This document shows positions 8,378 through 16,980 of a stretch of 61,673 nucleotides of DNA, piece after piece. Where the stretch lies: NCBI GenBank assembly GCA_031271905.1, contig JAISUT010000053.1:1-61673 (forward strand), written 5' to 3'. The notes below the pieces were generated by a model, which was given only the letters and a program-made list of their open reading frames with translations, did not search any database and was not told the origin of the DNA. Numbering within the stretch: the stretch's first letter is position 1; each line of letters begins with the position of its first letter. Made by a program: the position numbers and the translations under genes. The DNA comes from Acidobacteriota bacterium (GTDB lineage Bacteria > Acidobacteriota > UBA6911).

Positions 8378-10120
8378 ATGGAGATCGCATCGGGAGGTGG
8401 GAGGCGCGAGGCGTCGAGGCTGCGCCGTTGGCTGGCGGCGATATCGCTCGCGGTGGCGTGCCTGGCGCATCCAGGCTTTGCGGCGGCGCAGGGCGGCGGC
8501 GCGCAACGGCAGGCGGAGGCGTTCGCCGCGCGCTGGTGGGAGCTGGTCGCGACCGGCGCGGCGGCGGGTGGCGGCGCGGCGGACACCGCCGTCGATCCCC
8601 GCCGGCGGGTGGAGTTCGACCGGCTGGCGTCGGATTGGCGCGAGGCGCTGGCTGGCGTCGGCGCAGACGGGGCGAAGGTGCGGGCCCGGGGATGGATGGA
8701 CCGGCACCGGAGCCTCCACGTCGTTTTGGAGGCGGTCGCGGACTCCGGCGGGCGCGTGGCGGGCCCTGCGGGATTCACCCTGGAGCCTGACGGCGGGAGG
8801 CCGGTTGTCCGGGACGTGAGGGGACGCCCTTGGCTGCCCGCGCCGCCGCTCGCCGCCTGCATCCTGGTGCTGCTGTCCTACCTGTTCCTGCCCCCTTTGC
8901 TTTTCAGGGGGGTGTCCAGGCGCGCCTGGTTCGCGCGCCCGCCCAGCGCGGAGTCGTGGTCGAGGAGGCAGGCGGGCGTCCTCGCCTGCTCCCTCGGCGG
9001 GATCCCGAGCTTCGCCGCCTTCTTCGCCGGCTCCCATGCGGCGGGCGGCGCGTCCCTGTGGTTCGCATGGATGGCGTTCGCCTGCGGCGGGGCGATGGAC
9101 TCGTTCGAGGCCGGGTTCTCCATCTCCTTCCTCTGCCTGTATGCGGCGGGCGCCTTCGTGTTCTACCGGGGGTGCTTCAAGATGGCGCAGGGGTGCGCCG
9201 ACGGCTTCCGCAAAGGCTCCGGGCCCCCCCGTCCGCGCCGGGGCAAGGTCTTCGGCAACCCGATGGCGGTGCGGTTGCTCGTCTTGGCGGGGCTGTCGGC
9301 GGCCTTTCTGCCCGGGGTCATCCACCTGGTGCTGGCGGGCTCGGGCTCGGGCGCGCTTCTCGCCTGCCTGTGCCTGGCGGCCGCCCTCGTCATAGGGTGC
9401 CAGGCGGCAGAGGCCGCCATGTTCCGCAAGCTGGCGCACAAAGTCCTCGGCGACGACGACCCCGTCGTGCGGGGGGCGTTGGGCGTGTTCGGCAAGGTCG
9501 GCGGCGGCGCCCCGGCGAGGAAGGTCTACGTGCTGCCGGAGGACGTCTGGCCCGCGCCGAACGCCTTCGTCACCGGGTTCGGGCGCAAGCGCTGCGTGAT
9601 CGGCGTCACGGAGGCGTTGCTAGGGACGACCACCCCGGAGGAGACCGCCGCGGTGCTGCTCCACGAGTACGCCCACTTCTGGGAGCGGCATGTCGCGCTC
9701 CTGCTGGCGTCCAACGCCCTGCTGGTCGCGGGGGCGTTCGTCTTCTTCTTCGAAGGCGTCGGGTGGATGCGCGCGGCAGGCGTGCCCTATCCGTCGTCTT
9801 TGACGCACCCGATCCATTATTTCGCCTCGTTCGGAGGGTTCCTGCTGGCGTCGGCGTTCGTGATGCCGCGCATGTCCCGGCTCTGCGAGCGGCGGGCAGA
9901 CGCCTTGGTGCGCAAGCTGGGCGAGGGGGAGGCGTTGGCGTCGGCGTTGCTGAAGATGGGCGACGCCGCCAAGATGCCGCTCCGATGGCCGCGATGGCTG
10001 CGTTGGGCGATGACGCACCCGTCTTTCGAAGAACGGGTGGCGTTCTTGAAAGCCCGGCCGTCACCGCATCCGGCGACGCCTGCGGCGGTCTCCGTCAAAG
10101 GGGGGAGGGGCTGGCGATGA
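8378..10120 (+). CDS. Membrane-bound M48/M56-type zinc metalloprotease
   Basis: A 580-residue protein with a signal-anchor near residues 13-33, a soluble segment, a multi-pass membrane region (about 150-340) and a protease domain. The zinc motif HEYAH is at residues 429-433, followed by WERHVALLLASNALL. A downstream CERRADALVRKLGEG segment supplies the expected Glu (and Asp) of M48 gluzincins. The last 150 residues resemble M48 HtpX/Ste24-like C-termini, including the MTHPSFEERVAFL ending. A likely role is cleavage of the small peptides of this operon in or at the membrane, which is inference from context. A GGAGGGG sequence precedes the ATG. The stop overlaps the next start (ATGA at 10117-10120). 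Confidence 0.8.
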   Translation: MEIASGGGRREASRLRRWLAAISLAVACLAHPGFAAAQGGGAQRQAEAFAARWWELVATGAAAGGGAADTAVDPRRRVEFDRLASDWREALAGVGADGAKVRARGWMDRHRSLHVVLEAVADSGGRVAGPAGFTLEPDGGRPVVRDVRGRPWLPAPPLAACILVLLSYLFLPPLLFRGVSRRAWFARPPSAESWSRRQAGVLACSLGGIPSFAAFFAGSHAAGGASLWFAWMAFACGGAMDSFEAGFSISFLCLYAAGAFVFYRGCFKMAQGCADGFRKGSGPPRPRRGKVFGNPMAVRLLVLAGLSAAFLPGVIHLVLAGSGSGALLACLCLAAALVIGCQAAEAAMFRKLAHKVLGDDDPVVRGALGVFGKVGGGAPARKVYVLPEDVWPAPNAFVTGFGRKRCVIGVTEALLGTTTPEETAAVLLHEYAHFWERHVALLLASNALLVAGAFVFFFEGVGWMRAAGVPYPSSLTHPIHYFASFGGFLLASAFVMPRMSRLCERRADALVRKLGEGEALASALLKMGDAAKMPLRWPRWLRWAMTHPSFEERVAFLKARPSPHPATPAAVSVKGGRGWR

Positions 10121-11385
10121 GACATCGAATCCCCTTCGGGGCGGGCGGCGCACCGTCTGCGAAACGTGTAGCCGTCGCGGCGGCGATCCTGTTCGTCGCC
10201 GTCGGCAACGGCGTCTGGTGGCTCGCGTCGCCTCCCCGCACATCGCCCCCTTGGGCTGGGATCGCGTCCAGGCTGGGGTTCCCTGCGGCGGAGGCGGGCG
10301 CGGAGGGCTATGCGTTCTTCACCGTCGAGCGCGCCACGCCCGACATCTACGCCACCGGCGTCGTCAAGTCCGACCGGTCCGCCAAGATCAGCCCTCCCGT
10401 CTCCGGCGTCGTGCGCCGCGTCGTCCCCGAGCGCTTCGCGGCGGTCAAGACCGGCGACACCCTCGTCGAGCTGGACGACCGGCAGGGCGTCGAAAACCTC
10501 CGGCAGGAGCGGGTCAACCTGGAGGCGGCGCGCGTCCAGCTCGTCCAGGCGCAAGACCAACTGGGGCATCTGCAATCGGTGCGCGAAAGGTACGAGCAGC
10601 TTTCCGCCTGGGGCGCGGTCGCCGCCATGACGCTGGAGGAGGCGACGGCGAACGTCGCCCGCCAAGAGCACGAAGTCCGGCTGGCGGGGCAGCGGGTGGC
10701 TGCCTGCGAAGCGAACATCCTCTACCTGAAGGAGCAGGCGGGACGGACCAGGATCAAATCCCCCATAGACGGGATAGTGACCGACGTCTTCGTCACGAAG
10801 GGGCAGTTCGTGGCGCCCGGCGGCGGGAGCGACCAGGCCGCCACGCTCCTCGTCGTCAGCGACACGAGCGAGCTTTTCGCCCAACTGCTGGTGGACGAGA
10901 TAGACGTCTCCCGCATCAGGGTCGGGCAGGAGATCGAACTGAAGTTCGACGCCCTTCCGGACAAGCGCGCCGTCGGGCGGGTGCGCCAGATCGCCCCCGC
11001 GCCGGACAACTCGCAGGGGAAGCCGGGGGTGAGCTTCGAGACGTCTGTCGCCCTCGAGACGCCGGTGCCGGAGGTGCGCGTCGGCATGACGGTCTTCGCC
11101 GTGATGCGCGACGCACGCGCCACTCCGCGCCGGATCCCCGCCGGGGCGGTGCAGTCGCGCGGAGGCGAGGCCTGGGTGTGGCAGGAGGACGGCGGGCGGG
11201 CGCGGAAGAAGGCGGTGCGGGTGCGCGACTGCTCCGGCGGCGAATGCCTCCTAGTCGGCGGGCTCGAAGCCGGGGCGGTCGTCCTCGCCGGCCCCGACGC
11301 CAGGTTGCGCGACATGGTGGAAGGCACGCCGTTGGCGGCGCCGCGGCAGGGGGAGGCGGGGCATGTTGAAGATCATCCTCGATGA
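10117..11385 (+). CDS. HlyD/MacA-like periplasmic adaptor (membrane fusion protein)
   Basis: A 422-residue membrane fusion protein. One N-terminal transmembrane helix (about 17-36) is followed by a biotinyl-lipoyl half (VSGVVRRVVPERFAAVKTGD, about 105), a coiled-coil hairpin (about 125-205), the second lipoyl half (IKSPIDGIVTDVFVTKGQFV) and beta-barrel and membrane-proximal domains. These adaptors bridge an inner-membrane ABC transporter to an outer-membrane channel. The gene is translationally coupled to the protease (ATGA) and overlaps the permease start by 23 bases, so it belongs to the same export unit. No outer-membrane TolC-like gene is in the window. Confidence 0.85.
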   Translation: MRHRIPFGAGGAPSAKRVAVAAAILFVAVGNGVWWLASPPRTSPPWAGIASRLGFPAAEAGAEGYAFFTVERATPDIYATGVVKSDRSAKISPPVSGVVRRVVPERFAAVKTGDTLVELDDRQGVENLRQERVNLEAARVQLVQAQDQLGHLQSVRERYEQLSAWGAVAAMTLEEATANVARQEHEVRLAGQRVAACEANILYLKEQAGRTRIKSPIDGIVTDVFVTKGQFVAPGGGSDQAATLLVVSDTSELFAQLLVDEIDVSRIRVGQEIELKFDALPDKRAVGRVRQIAPAPDNSQGKPGVSFETSVALETPVPEVRVGMTVFAVMRDARATPRRIPAGAVQSRGGEAWVWQEDGGRARKKAVRVRDCSGGECLLVGGLEAGAVVLAGPDARLRDMVEGTPLAAPRQGEAGHVEDHPR

Positions 11386-12559
11386 GAGCTGCAAAGGGCT
11401 CGGCGTGCATCCGCTCCGAACCGTCCTGACGGCGCTCGGAATCGCCGTGGGCGTCGCCGCGATGGTGGCGATGACCGTGGTGCTGCAAGGGGCGTCCTCG
11501 GTGGTGCTGGACGCCCTGAGCGGGCTGGGCGCCGGGACGTTCTACATACTCCCCTCCGCCGACGCCGGACAGAAGGCGCGCGCCCCGCGCTTCACCGACA
11601 CCGATTTCAAGGCGATGCGCGAGGTGTTGAAGGACGAGGTGGAAGTGCTGTCGTTGATGGTGGAGACAAGCGACGTCGTCCTGCACCAAGGCGTCCGCGC
11701 CGCCGCCACGGTCATCGGCACCTCGCCAGACCTGCAAAAGGTGCAGCAGTACGAGCTGGGCGCAGGCCGTTTCATCGACGCACGAGACGTCCTCTGGCGG
11801 CGCAACACCTGCGTGGTCGGGGCGAAGCTCGCCGAGGAGCTGCGGTTCCCGCCCGACGGGACGTTCCCGCGCGTCCGCCTGCGCGACCGGGACTTCCAGG
11901 TCGTGGGCATGCTCAAGCCGCGGGGGCAGCGTTTCGGCGTGGACATGGACAGGGTCTTGCTGATCCCCCTGGAGACGATGCGCACGATCTACTTTTTCGG
12001 GGAGCAGCTTTCCGCGATCGGCAAGGTGCGCGACCCGGGGGCGCTGGCGCGCATCTCGGGACTCGTCGAGGAGAACCTGCGCGCCCTGCACATGCTGCCG
12101 CCGGACGCCCCGAACGACTTCCGGGTGCTGACCCAGACGGAGATCGTGGAGCGGCTGGAAAAGCTGACCTTGATGGTGGGGCTGGTGGGGGGCGCCATCA
12201 CCGGCATCTCGCTGCTGGTGGGGGGCATCGGCATCATGAACATCTGCCTGTTCTCGGCGATAGAGCGTACTCCGGAGATCGGCGTCCGGCGGGCGCTGGG
12301 CGCGCGGCGACGGCACATCCTGGCGCAGTTCCTGGCGGAGTCGCTGCTGATATCGCTGGGCGGGGGGGCGTTCGGCGTCGCGGCGGGGGCGTTGACGGGT
12401 TGGGCGCTGGCGTTGCAGGCGGACATCCCGTTCGACCTCTCCGCGTCGGCGGCAGGCGTCGGGTTCCTGTCGGCGGTGCTCACCGGCGTGGTATTCGGCG
12501 TCTACCCCGCCCGACGCGCATCGGCGACCAGCCCGATGACGGCGTTGCAACACCCGTGA
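11363..12559 (+). CDS. MacB/FtsX-type ABC transporter permease without an ATPase domain
   Basis: A 398-residue protein with the MacB permease layout: an N-terminal helix (PLRTVLTALGIAVGVAAMVAM), a large periplasmic domain (about 45-265) and three C-terminal helices. The 'GGIGIMNI....ERT.EIGVRRALGARR..I..QFL.E' block is the hallmark of the MacB/FtsX C-terminus. MacB proper carries an N-terminal nucleotide-binding domain, which is absent here. No separate ATP-binding cassette gene lies in this operon, so an ATPase must come from elsewhere or the permease works otherwise. It overlaps the adaptor gene by 23 bases. MacAB-like systems export peptides, which fits the glycine-zipper peptides upstream. 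Confidence 0.85.
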   Translation: MLKIILDESCKGLGVHPLRTVLTALGIAVGVAAMVAMTVVLQGASSVVLDALSGLGAGTFYILPSADAGQKARAPRFTDTDFKAMREVLKDEVEVLSLMVETSDVVLHQGVRAAATVIGTSPDLQKVQQYELGAGRFIDARDVLWRRNTCVVGAKLAEELRFPPDGTFPRVRLRDRDFQVVGMLKPRGQRFGVDMDRVLLIPLETMRTIYFFGEQLSAIGKVRDPGALARISGLVEENLRALHMLPPDAPNDFRVLTQTEIVERLEKLTLMVGLVGGAITGISLLVGGIGIMNICLFSAIERTPEIGVRRALGARRRHILAQFLAESLLISLGGGAFGVAAGALTGWALALQADIPFDLSASAAGVGFLSAVLTGVVFGVYPARRASATSPMTALQHP

Positions 12560-12574
12560 CCTTCTTGCAACCGG

Positions 12575-13930
12575 ATGGATGCCATGGCGAGGATTGATGC
12601 GTTGCACTCGTGGGCGGGGAGGCTGTCCGCGCCGTTGCTCTGCCTCGCCGTATTTTGCCGATGCGCGGTGCGGGGGGACGCGGCGGGTCTGAACCTTCCG
12701 CTGGCGGCGCTCATGGCGGGTTGCCTCGCGCTGGCGACGGTTTCCGGCAGGGGGGTGGCGCGCCGCGACGGCGCCGCCGCCGAGTCCGGCGCCATGGGCG
12801 TCGCGCTCGCGATCCTGGCGGGCGTGGAGGTAGTCTCCCACCTGCGGTCGCCGTACCAGCCGAACAGCTTCTTCGCGTTGCGGGAGGCGGCGTCGCTGCT
12901 CCTCCTGTTTTGTTTCGCGCGATCGCTCCTCGGCGACGCGGCGGCGCGGCGGCGCCTCTACCTCTGGATGACGGGGTTCGGCGCCGTCTGGGCTGGGGCG
13001 GACGCGCTCCGCTGCCTGCGGTCGCTGGCGGAGTTGCGCGCCCTCGGCGTCGGCGACCTGACCGCGTTCAAACAATACTTCTCCTACGGCTCGTGGACGA
13101 CGCAGGCGTTGCTGCTGCTCCCCTATCCGCTCGGGTTGCTGGCGGGTGAGGCTGGATCGGCGAGTCCCCCGCCCCGCGACGTCGGGGCGCGGCGGCGCAT
13201 CGCCCCCGAGGTCGTCGCCATGGCGCCGCCCGCCTTGGTGGCGGTCGCCCTCATGGTGGGGACGGTCTACTCCTTTTCGCGCGGCGCCTACGCGGCACTG
13301 GCGTTTTTCCTGCTCCTCGCCGGGGCGGGCCATGCCGCTTGCCGGCGGGCGCCAGCGCGCGGGCCAGCGCTCGCCTGCGCGGCGGCATGCCTCCTCGCGC
13401 TTGCCGCCACGCCCGTCATGCGGTCGGTGCTGGGCACGGCGTCCCTGCTTTCCACCGCGTCGCAGGTGCGGAGCTTCACCGCCCGTCAACGGCTGTTGGC
13501 GGGGGCGTTGCAAACGGCGGCGCGCGTCCCCGCATTCGGCGTAGGCGGCGGCAACTATCCGCTCGTCGCCATGGCGGGCGAGGGCGTGGCGGGCGCAGGC
13601 GGGGACTACGTCCCGACGCCGCTCAACCGCTTCGCGGCCACGGCGGTTGAAAAAGGGGTCGCGGGGCTTGCCGCGCACGTCGGCGCCTTGGCGCTGTTTT
13701 TCTCCGTGTCTCTGCGAAAGCTCGCCCGGGGGCGCGGGGGATGCGGGGGTGCGCCCTGCGGCGCGGCGGCTTTGATCCCCCTGGTCGCCGCCGTCGCCGC
13801 CGCCGTCGTCCATCAAATGTCGTATTATCCGGCGCACGGCGACGAAGGGGCGGCAGCGCTGGAGTGGGTGGCGTATGCCGTCGCGGCCAGCCTGCCCGTG
13901 GGCGATGGCGGGGACGGAGGGCGGCGATGA
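12575..13930 (+). CDS. O-antigen ligase / polymerase-like (Wzy_C, PglL-like) membrane protein
   Basis: A 451-residue polytopic membrane protein with about ten to twelve hydrophobic segments. The features match the O-antigen ligase / Wzy / PglL superfamily: a YSFSRGAYAAL segment (canonical 'SRga.la'), a periplasmic loop with FGVGGGNYP (canonical 'G.G.gnf') and then 'TPLNRFAATAVEKGVAG' (canonical 'HN.yL....E.G..G'). The usual His before Asn is replaced by Leu. Family members transfer lipid-linked glycans to lipid A, polysaccharide or, in PglL, to Ser of proteins. It starts 15 bases after the permease stop (an alternative ATG is at 12584) and its end overlaps the TPR gene (ATGA at 13927), so it is part of the operon. 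Confidence 0.65.
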   Translation: MDAMARIDALHSWAGRLSAPLLCLAVFCRCAVRGDAAGLNLPLAALMAGCLALATVSGRGVARRDGAAAESGAMGVALAILAGVEVVSHLRSPYQPNSFFALREAASLLLLFCFARSLLGDAAARRRLYLWMTGFGAVWAGADALRCLRSLAELRALGVGDLTAFKQYFSYGSWTTQALLLLPYPLGLLAGEAGSASPPPRDVGARRRIAPEVVAMAPPALVAVALMVGTVYSFSRGAYAALAFFLLLAGAGHAACRRAPARGPALACAAACLLALAATPVMRSVLGTASLLSTASQVRSFTARQRLLAGALQTAARVPAFGVGGGNYPLVAMAGEGVAGAGGDYVPTPLNRFAATAVEKGVAGLAAHVGALALFFSVSLRKLARGRGGCGGAPCGAAALIPLVAAVAAAVVHQMSYYPAHGDEGAAALEWVAYAVAASLPVGDGGDGGRR

Positions 13931-15048
13931 CGAAGGCCGCGCCATGGACGGTGTTTTTCTGCCTCGCCCTCTGGGCGGCGACGGAGGTCCGCCAACGCCG
14001 GGTCGCCGACGCCGACGCCATGTACCAAGCGGCGCTCCTGGCGCACAGGCGCGGCGAACTCGCCTTGGCGGACGAGGCGATGGGCGACGCCCTGCGCCTC
14101 GCCCCGGACAACGCCTGCTACCTGGCGTACAGGGGGTTGCTACGCCATCGCATGGCGGGCGCGACGGACGCGGCCGGAATGGTCGGGACGGGGGCGGGCG
14201 CGGCGACGCGAGGTGGCGCCTCCGCCGACCGCGAGAAGCTCAGGGCCGCGGCGGACTCCTACGAGGCCGCGCTCCGGCTCAGCCCGGAGGACGGGCTGTT
14301 CCACCACAACCTCGGGTGGCTGTATTTCCTCCTGGGAGACCGGGAACGCGCCCTCGCGCACCTGGAGGGGGCGGCGGCTTCGAGGTTGCGCGACCCGGTC
14401 TACCACGTCTCCCTGGGCATCGTGCGGGAACGGTGCGGCGAACCGGACGCCGCCGCCCGCGACTATGCGGAGGCCGTCGCGTTGTCGCCGGGCGTCTTGG
14501 GCTCCGACTTCTTCCACCAGTTGCGGGGGCGCGACGCCCGGATGGCGGAAGCGGCGGTCGCCGCGGCGGTCGCGGGGTTGGAGGCGGAGTTGAAGGCGAC
14601 GGCGGATCCGGTCGCCAAGGCGCGGCTGGGCGGGATATGCCTCGATTCCGACCCGGGGCGGGCGTTCACCCTGTTGCGGGAGGCGGTGGAGGCGCTGCCC
14701 AACCTCCCCCGCGCCTGGGGCAACCTAGGGCTCCTGCACGGCCGCAAAGGGGATTTCGCCGGCATGGAGGCGTGCTTCCGGCGCGCGCACTTCCTGGACG
14801 GGGACGACCCGCAGACCCTCCTCGGCATGGCGGAGGCATACGAGGCGAAGGGGGAGGGGCGCGAGGCGGCGCGTTGCCGCCTCCGTGCGGAGGCGCACGG
14901 CTCCAGGTCGCACTCCGCCCACGCGGGCAGGTTGACGACCCTGTATCGCGGCGTCCGTCGCATGGAGGACGACGACATGATCCCGCAAGGCATCTGGTCA
15001 TACTGCGCCCCGGCGAAGATGAAGCCGAAATTTGAAGCCGGCGACTAA
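13927..15048 (+). CDS. Tetratricopeptide-repeat protein, membrane-anchored
   Basis: A 373-residue protein. A short hydrophobic N-terminus (about 5-20) suggests a signal anchor. It is followed by TPR units, such as ADAMYQAALLAHRRGELALA, then a block around 110-170 with YEAALRLSPEDGLFHHNLGW, and two more near 245-320. TPR proteins often accompany O-antigen-ligase-like enzymes and act as their scaffolds or substrate adaptors. Translational coupling to the ligase-like gene (ATGA overlap) supports such a partnership. It is the last gene of the operon; the next gene begins about 100 bases later with its own ribosome binding site. Confidence 0.75.
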   Translation: MTKAAPWTVFFCLALWAATEVRQRRVADADAMYQAALLAHRRGELALADEAMGDALRLAPDNACYLAYRGLLRHRMAGATDAAGMVGTGAGAATRGGASADREKLRAAADSYEAALRLSPEDGLFHHNLGWLYFLLGDRERALAHLEGAAASRLRDPVYHVSLGIVRERCGEPDAAARDYAEAVALSPGVLGSDFFHQLRGRDARMAEAAVAAAVAGLEAELKATADPVAKARLGGICLDSDPGRAFTLLREAVEALPNLPRAWGNLGLLHGRKGDFAGMEACFRRAHFLDGDDPQTLLGMAEAYEAKGEGREAARCRLRAEAHGSRSHSAHAGRLTTLYRGVRRMEDDDMIPQGIWSYCAPAKMKPKFEAGD

Positions 15049-15151
15049 AGACCTGACAGCCGGACGGCGATTTGGGCTATGATAACGGAAACGAGGCGGC
15101 GACCGGCGGGCGCGGGTCGCCGGATTTGCAACGAACTGCCGGGAGGATGGG

Positions 15152-16825
15152 ATGATGGGCGGACAGGCGAAGGGCGAGGGCGGATCACGGGCGGGAATGA
15201 ACCGGCGCGGTTTTTTGAAAGGCGCGGCGGCGACCGGCGGCGTCGGATTGGCGGGCGGTTTGGGGATCATGGGCGCCGGCGCGCCCCCCGCCTCGGCGCA
15301 AGCGGCGGCGACCGGCGCCTGCCGCCCTTCCTGGGAGACGCCGCCCCCGCCGATCCCCGAAGGCGAGATCAAAGACACGGTGCGCACCGACGTCGTCGTC
15401 ATCGGCGCCGGCGCGGCGGGCATGGCGACCGCGCTCTCCGCCGCCGAAGGCGGGGCGAAGGTGGTCGTCATCGAGAAGATGCGCCAGTTCTCCGCGCGCG
15501 GCTTCGACGTCGCCGCCGTGGACAGCCGCCTGCAAAAGCAGATGGGGATAAAGATCGACGTGCCGCAGGCCATCCGCGACCTGATCAAGAGCGGCGACAA
15601 GCAGATCAAGGAGGAGCTGTACTGGATCTGGACCAGGCACAGCGGCAAGGTGATGGACTGGCTCCTGGACCAGGTCGAGCCCGAAGGACTGTACGCCAAG
15701 CTCTCCGACGCGCAGTACAAGGGGCCGACCTATTTCGAATACCCGGTCACGCACCACATCCTGGGCGGCCCGCACACCAAGGACGCCGCATTCTTCGACG
15801 CCATGGCCATCATGGAGCGGAACGCCAAGGCGAAGGGGGTCGATTTCCGCTACCGCGCCAAGGCCGAGCGCCTTGTCCGGGAGGGGAAGGGGCCGGTCGC
15901 CGGCGTGATCGCCGGCACCCCCGGGAACTACACCCGCTACCTCGCCTCGAAGGGGGTGGTGCTGGCGACGGGCGACTACGGCTCGGACAAGGAGATGCTC
16001 CGGCACTACTGCCCGATCGCCACCCTGGTGGACATCAACGTCTACACCCCCCTCGGCGCCAACGTCGGCGAGGGGCACAAGATGGGGCTCTGGGCGGGCG
16101 CAGCCATGCAGAAGGGGACGCACGCCCCGATGATCCACAGTCTGGGCGGCGCGTGGCCCTACTTCTTCCTGCATGTCAACAAACGCGGCCTGCGCTACCA
16201 GAACGAAGACTTGGGTTGCCAGGCGGCCTGCCTCGGCAAGATGATGCAGCCGGGGGGCGTCGGCTGGACGGTCTACGACTCCAACTTCATGAAGTACGTC
16301 CCGCAGACGCTGCGCATCGGCGGCGGCTTTTTCTGGGACAACCCCGACCGCAACGTAGGCGAGGAATGGACGCCGGAGGCGGGCTTGGAAACGTTGGAGA
16401 AAAACATACGGGAAGGGCTGGCCTTCCGCGAGGACACCCTCGAAGGGCTGGCGGCGAAGATGAAGGTTCCGGCCGACGCCTTGAAAAAGACCGTCGCGCG
16501 GCACAACGAGCTGGTCAAAAAGGGGGTGGACGAGGACTACGGCAAGCGCAAGGAGCTGCTGTTCCCCATCGACACGCCGCCGTTTTACGCCGGGTTGATG
16601 AAAAGCGCGCTTTTGGCGACCACCAGCGGCCTGCGCATCGACACCGGTTGTGCGGTGCTGGACGCGGACGACGAGCCGTTGGGCGGCCTGTACGCCGTCG
16701 GCAACGTGCAGGGCGACATGTTCGCGGTCGATTACCCGACCGTCTTCCCTGGCCTGAGCCACGGCCGCTGCCTCACCTTCGGACGCCTCGTCGGGCTCCG
16801 GCTGGCGGGAAAAGAATTGGCGTGA
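15152..16825 (+). CDS. TAT-exported FAD-dependent reductase (fumarate-reductase/flavocytochrome c flavoprotein family)
   Basis: A 557-residue flavoprotein with a twin-arginine signal (NRRGFLKGAA, about residues 17-26, then a hydrophobic core and ASAQA). The FAD-binding motif VVVIGAGAAGMATALSAAEGG lies near residue 80. The C-terminus has the 'FPGLSHGRCLTFGRLVG' block that places a His and an Arg near the substrate in this family. It is related to Shewanella fumarate and urocanate reductases and to Wolinella/Geobacter methacrylate reductase, which use unsaturated organic acids as respiratory electron acceptors in the periplasm. The heme domain is not fused but encoded just downstream. The actual acceptor cannot be read from the sequence. 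GGGAGG at 15141-15146 supports the start. Confidence 0.8.
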   Translation: MMGGQAKGEGGSRAGMNRRGFLKGAAATGGVGLAGGLGIMGAGAPPASAQAAATGACRPSWETPPPPIPEGEIKDTVRTDVVVIGAGAAGMATALSAAEGGAKVVVIEKMRQFSARGFDVAAVDSRLQKQMGIKIDVPQAIRDLIKSGDKQIKEELYWIWTRHSGKVMDWLLDQVEPEGLYAKLSDAQYKGPTYFEYPVTHHILGGPHTKDAAFFDAMAIMERNAKAKGVDFRYRAKAERLVREGKGPVAGVIAGTPGNYTRYLASKGVVLATGDYGSDKEMLRHYCPIATLVDINVYTPLGANVGEGHKMGLWAGAAMQKGTHAPMIHSLGGAWPYFFLHVNKRGLRYQNEDLGCQAACLGKMMQPGGVGWTVYDSNFMKYVPQTLRIGGGFFWDNPDRNVGEEWTPEAGLETLEKNIREGLAFREDTLEGLAAKMKVPADALKKTVARHNELVKKGVDEDYGKRKELLFPIDTPPFYAGLMKSALLATTSGLRIDTGCAVLDADDEPLGGLYAVGNVQGDMFAVDYPTVFPGLSHGRCLTFGRLVGLRLAGKELA

Positions 16826-16980
16826 TTTAAGGGTTGACGGCGGGAGATTTCCGTTTGAGAATTTACCGGTCGCCGTCGTGCAGACCTGACAACCGGGATT
16901 TGATGCGCGGCGGCTGGCGCGGTATCGGCAAGATTTTCGGAGTGGCCCCGGAGGAGAGGCCTCGAAAGGACGTTAGAAAG

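Noticed and set aside
10916-13945. A 1009-codon antisense frame opposite the permease and ligase-like genes
   Set aside because: It is very Arg/Gln-rich and lacks domains; the plus-strand genes carry transmembrane and family motifs and are translationally coupled.
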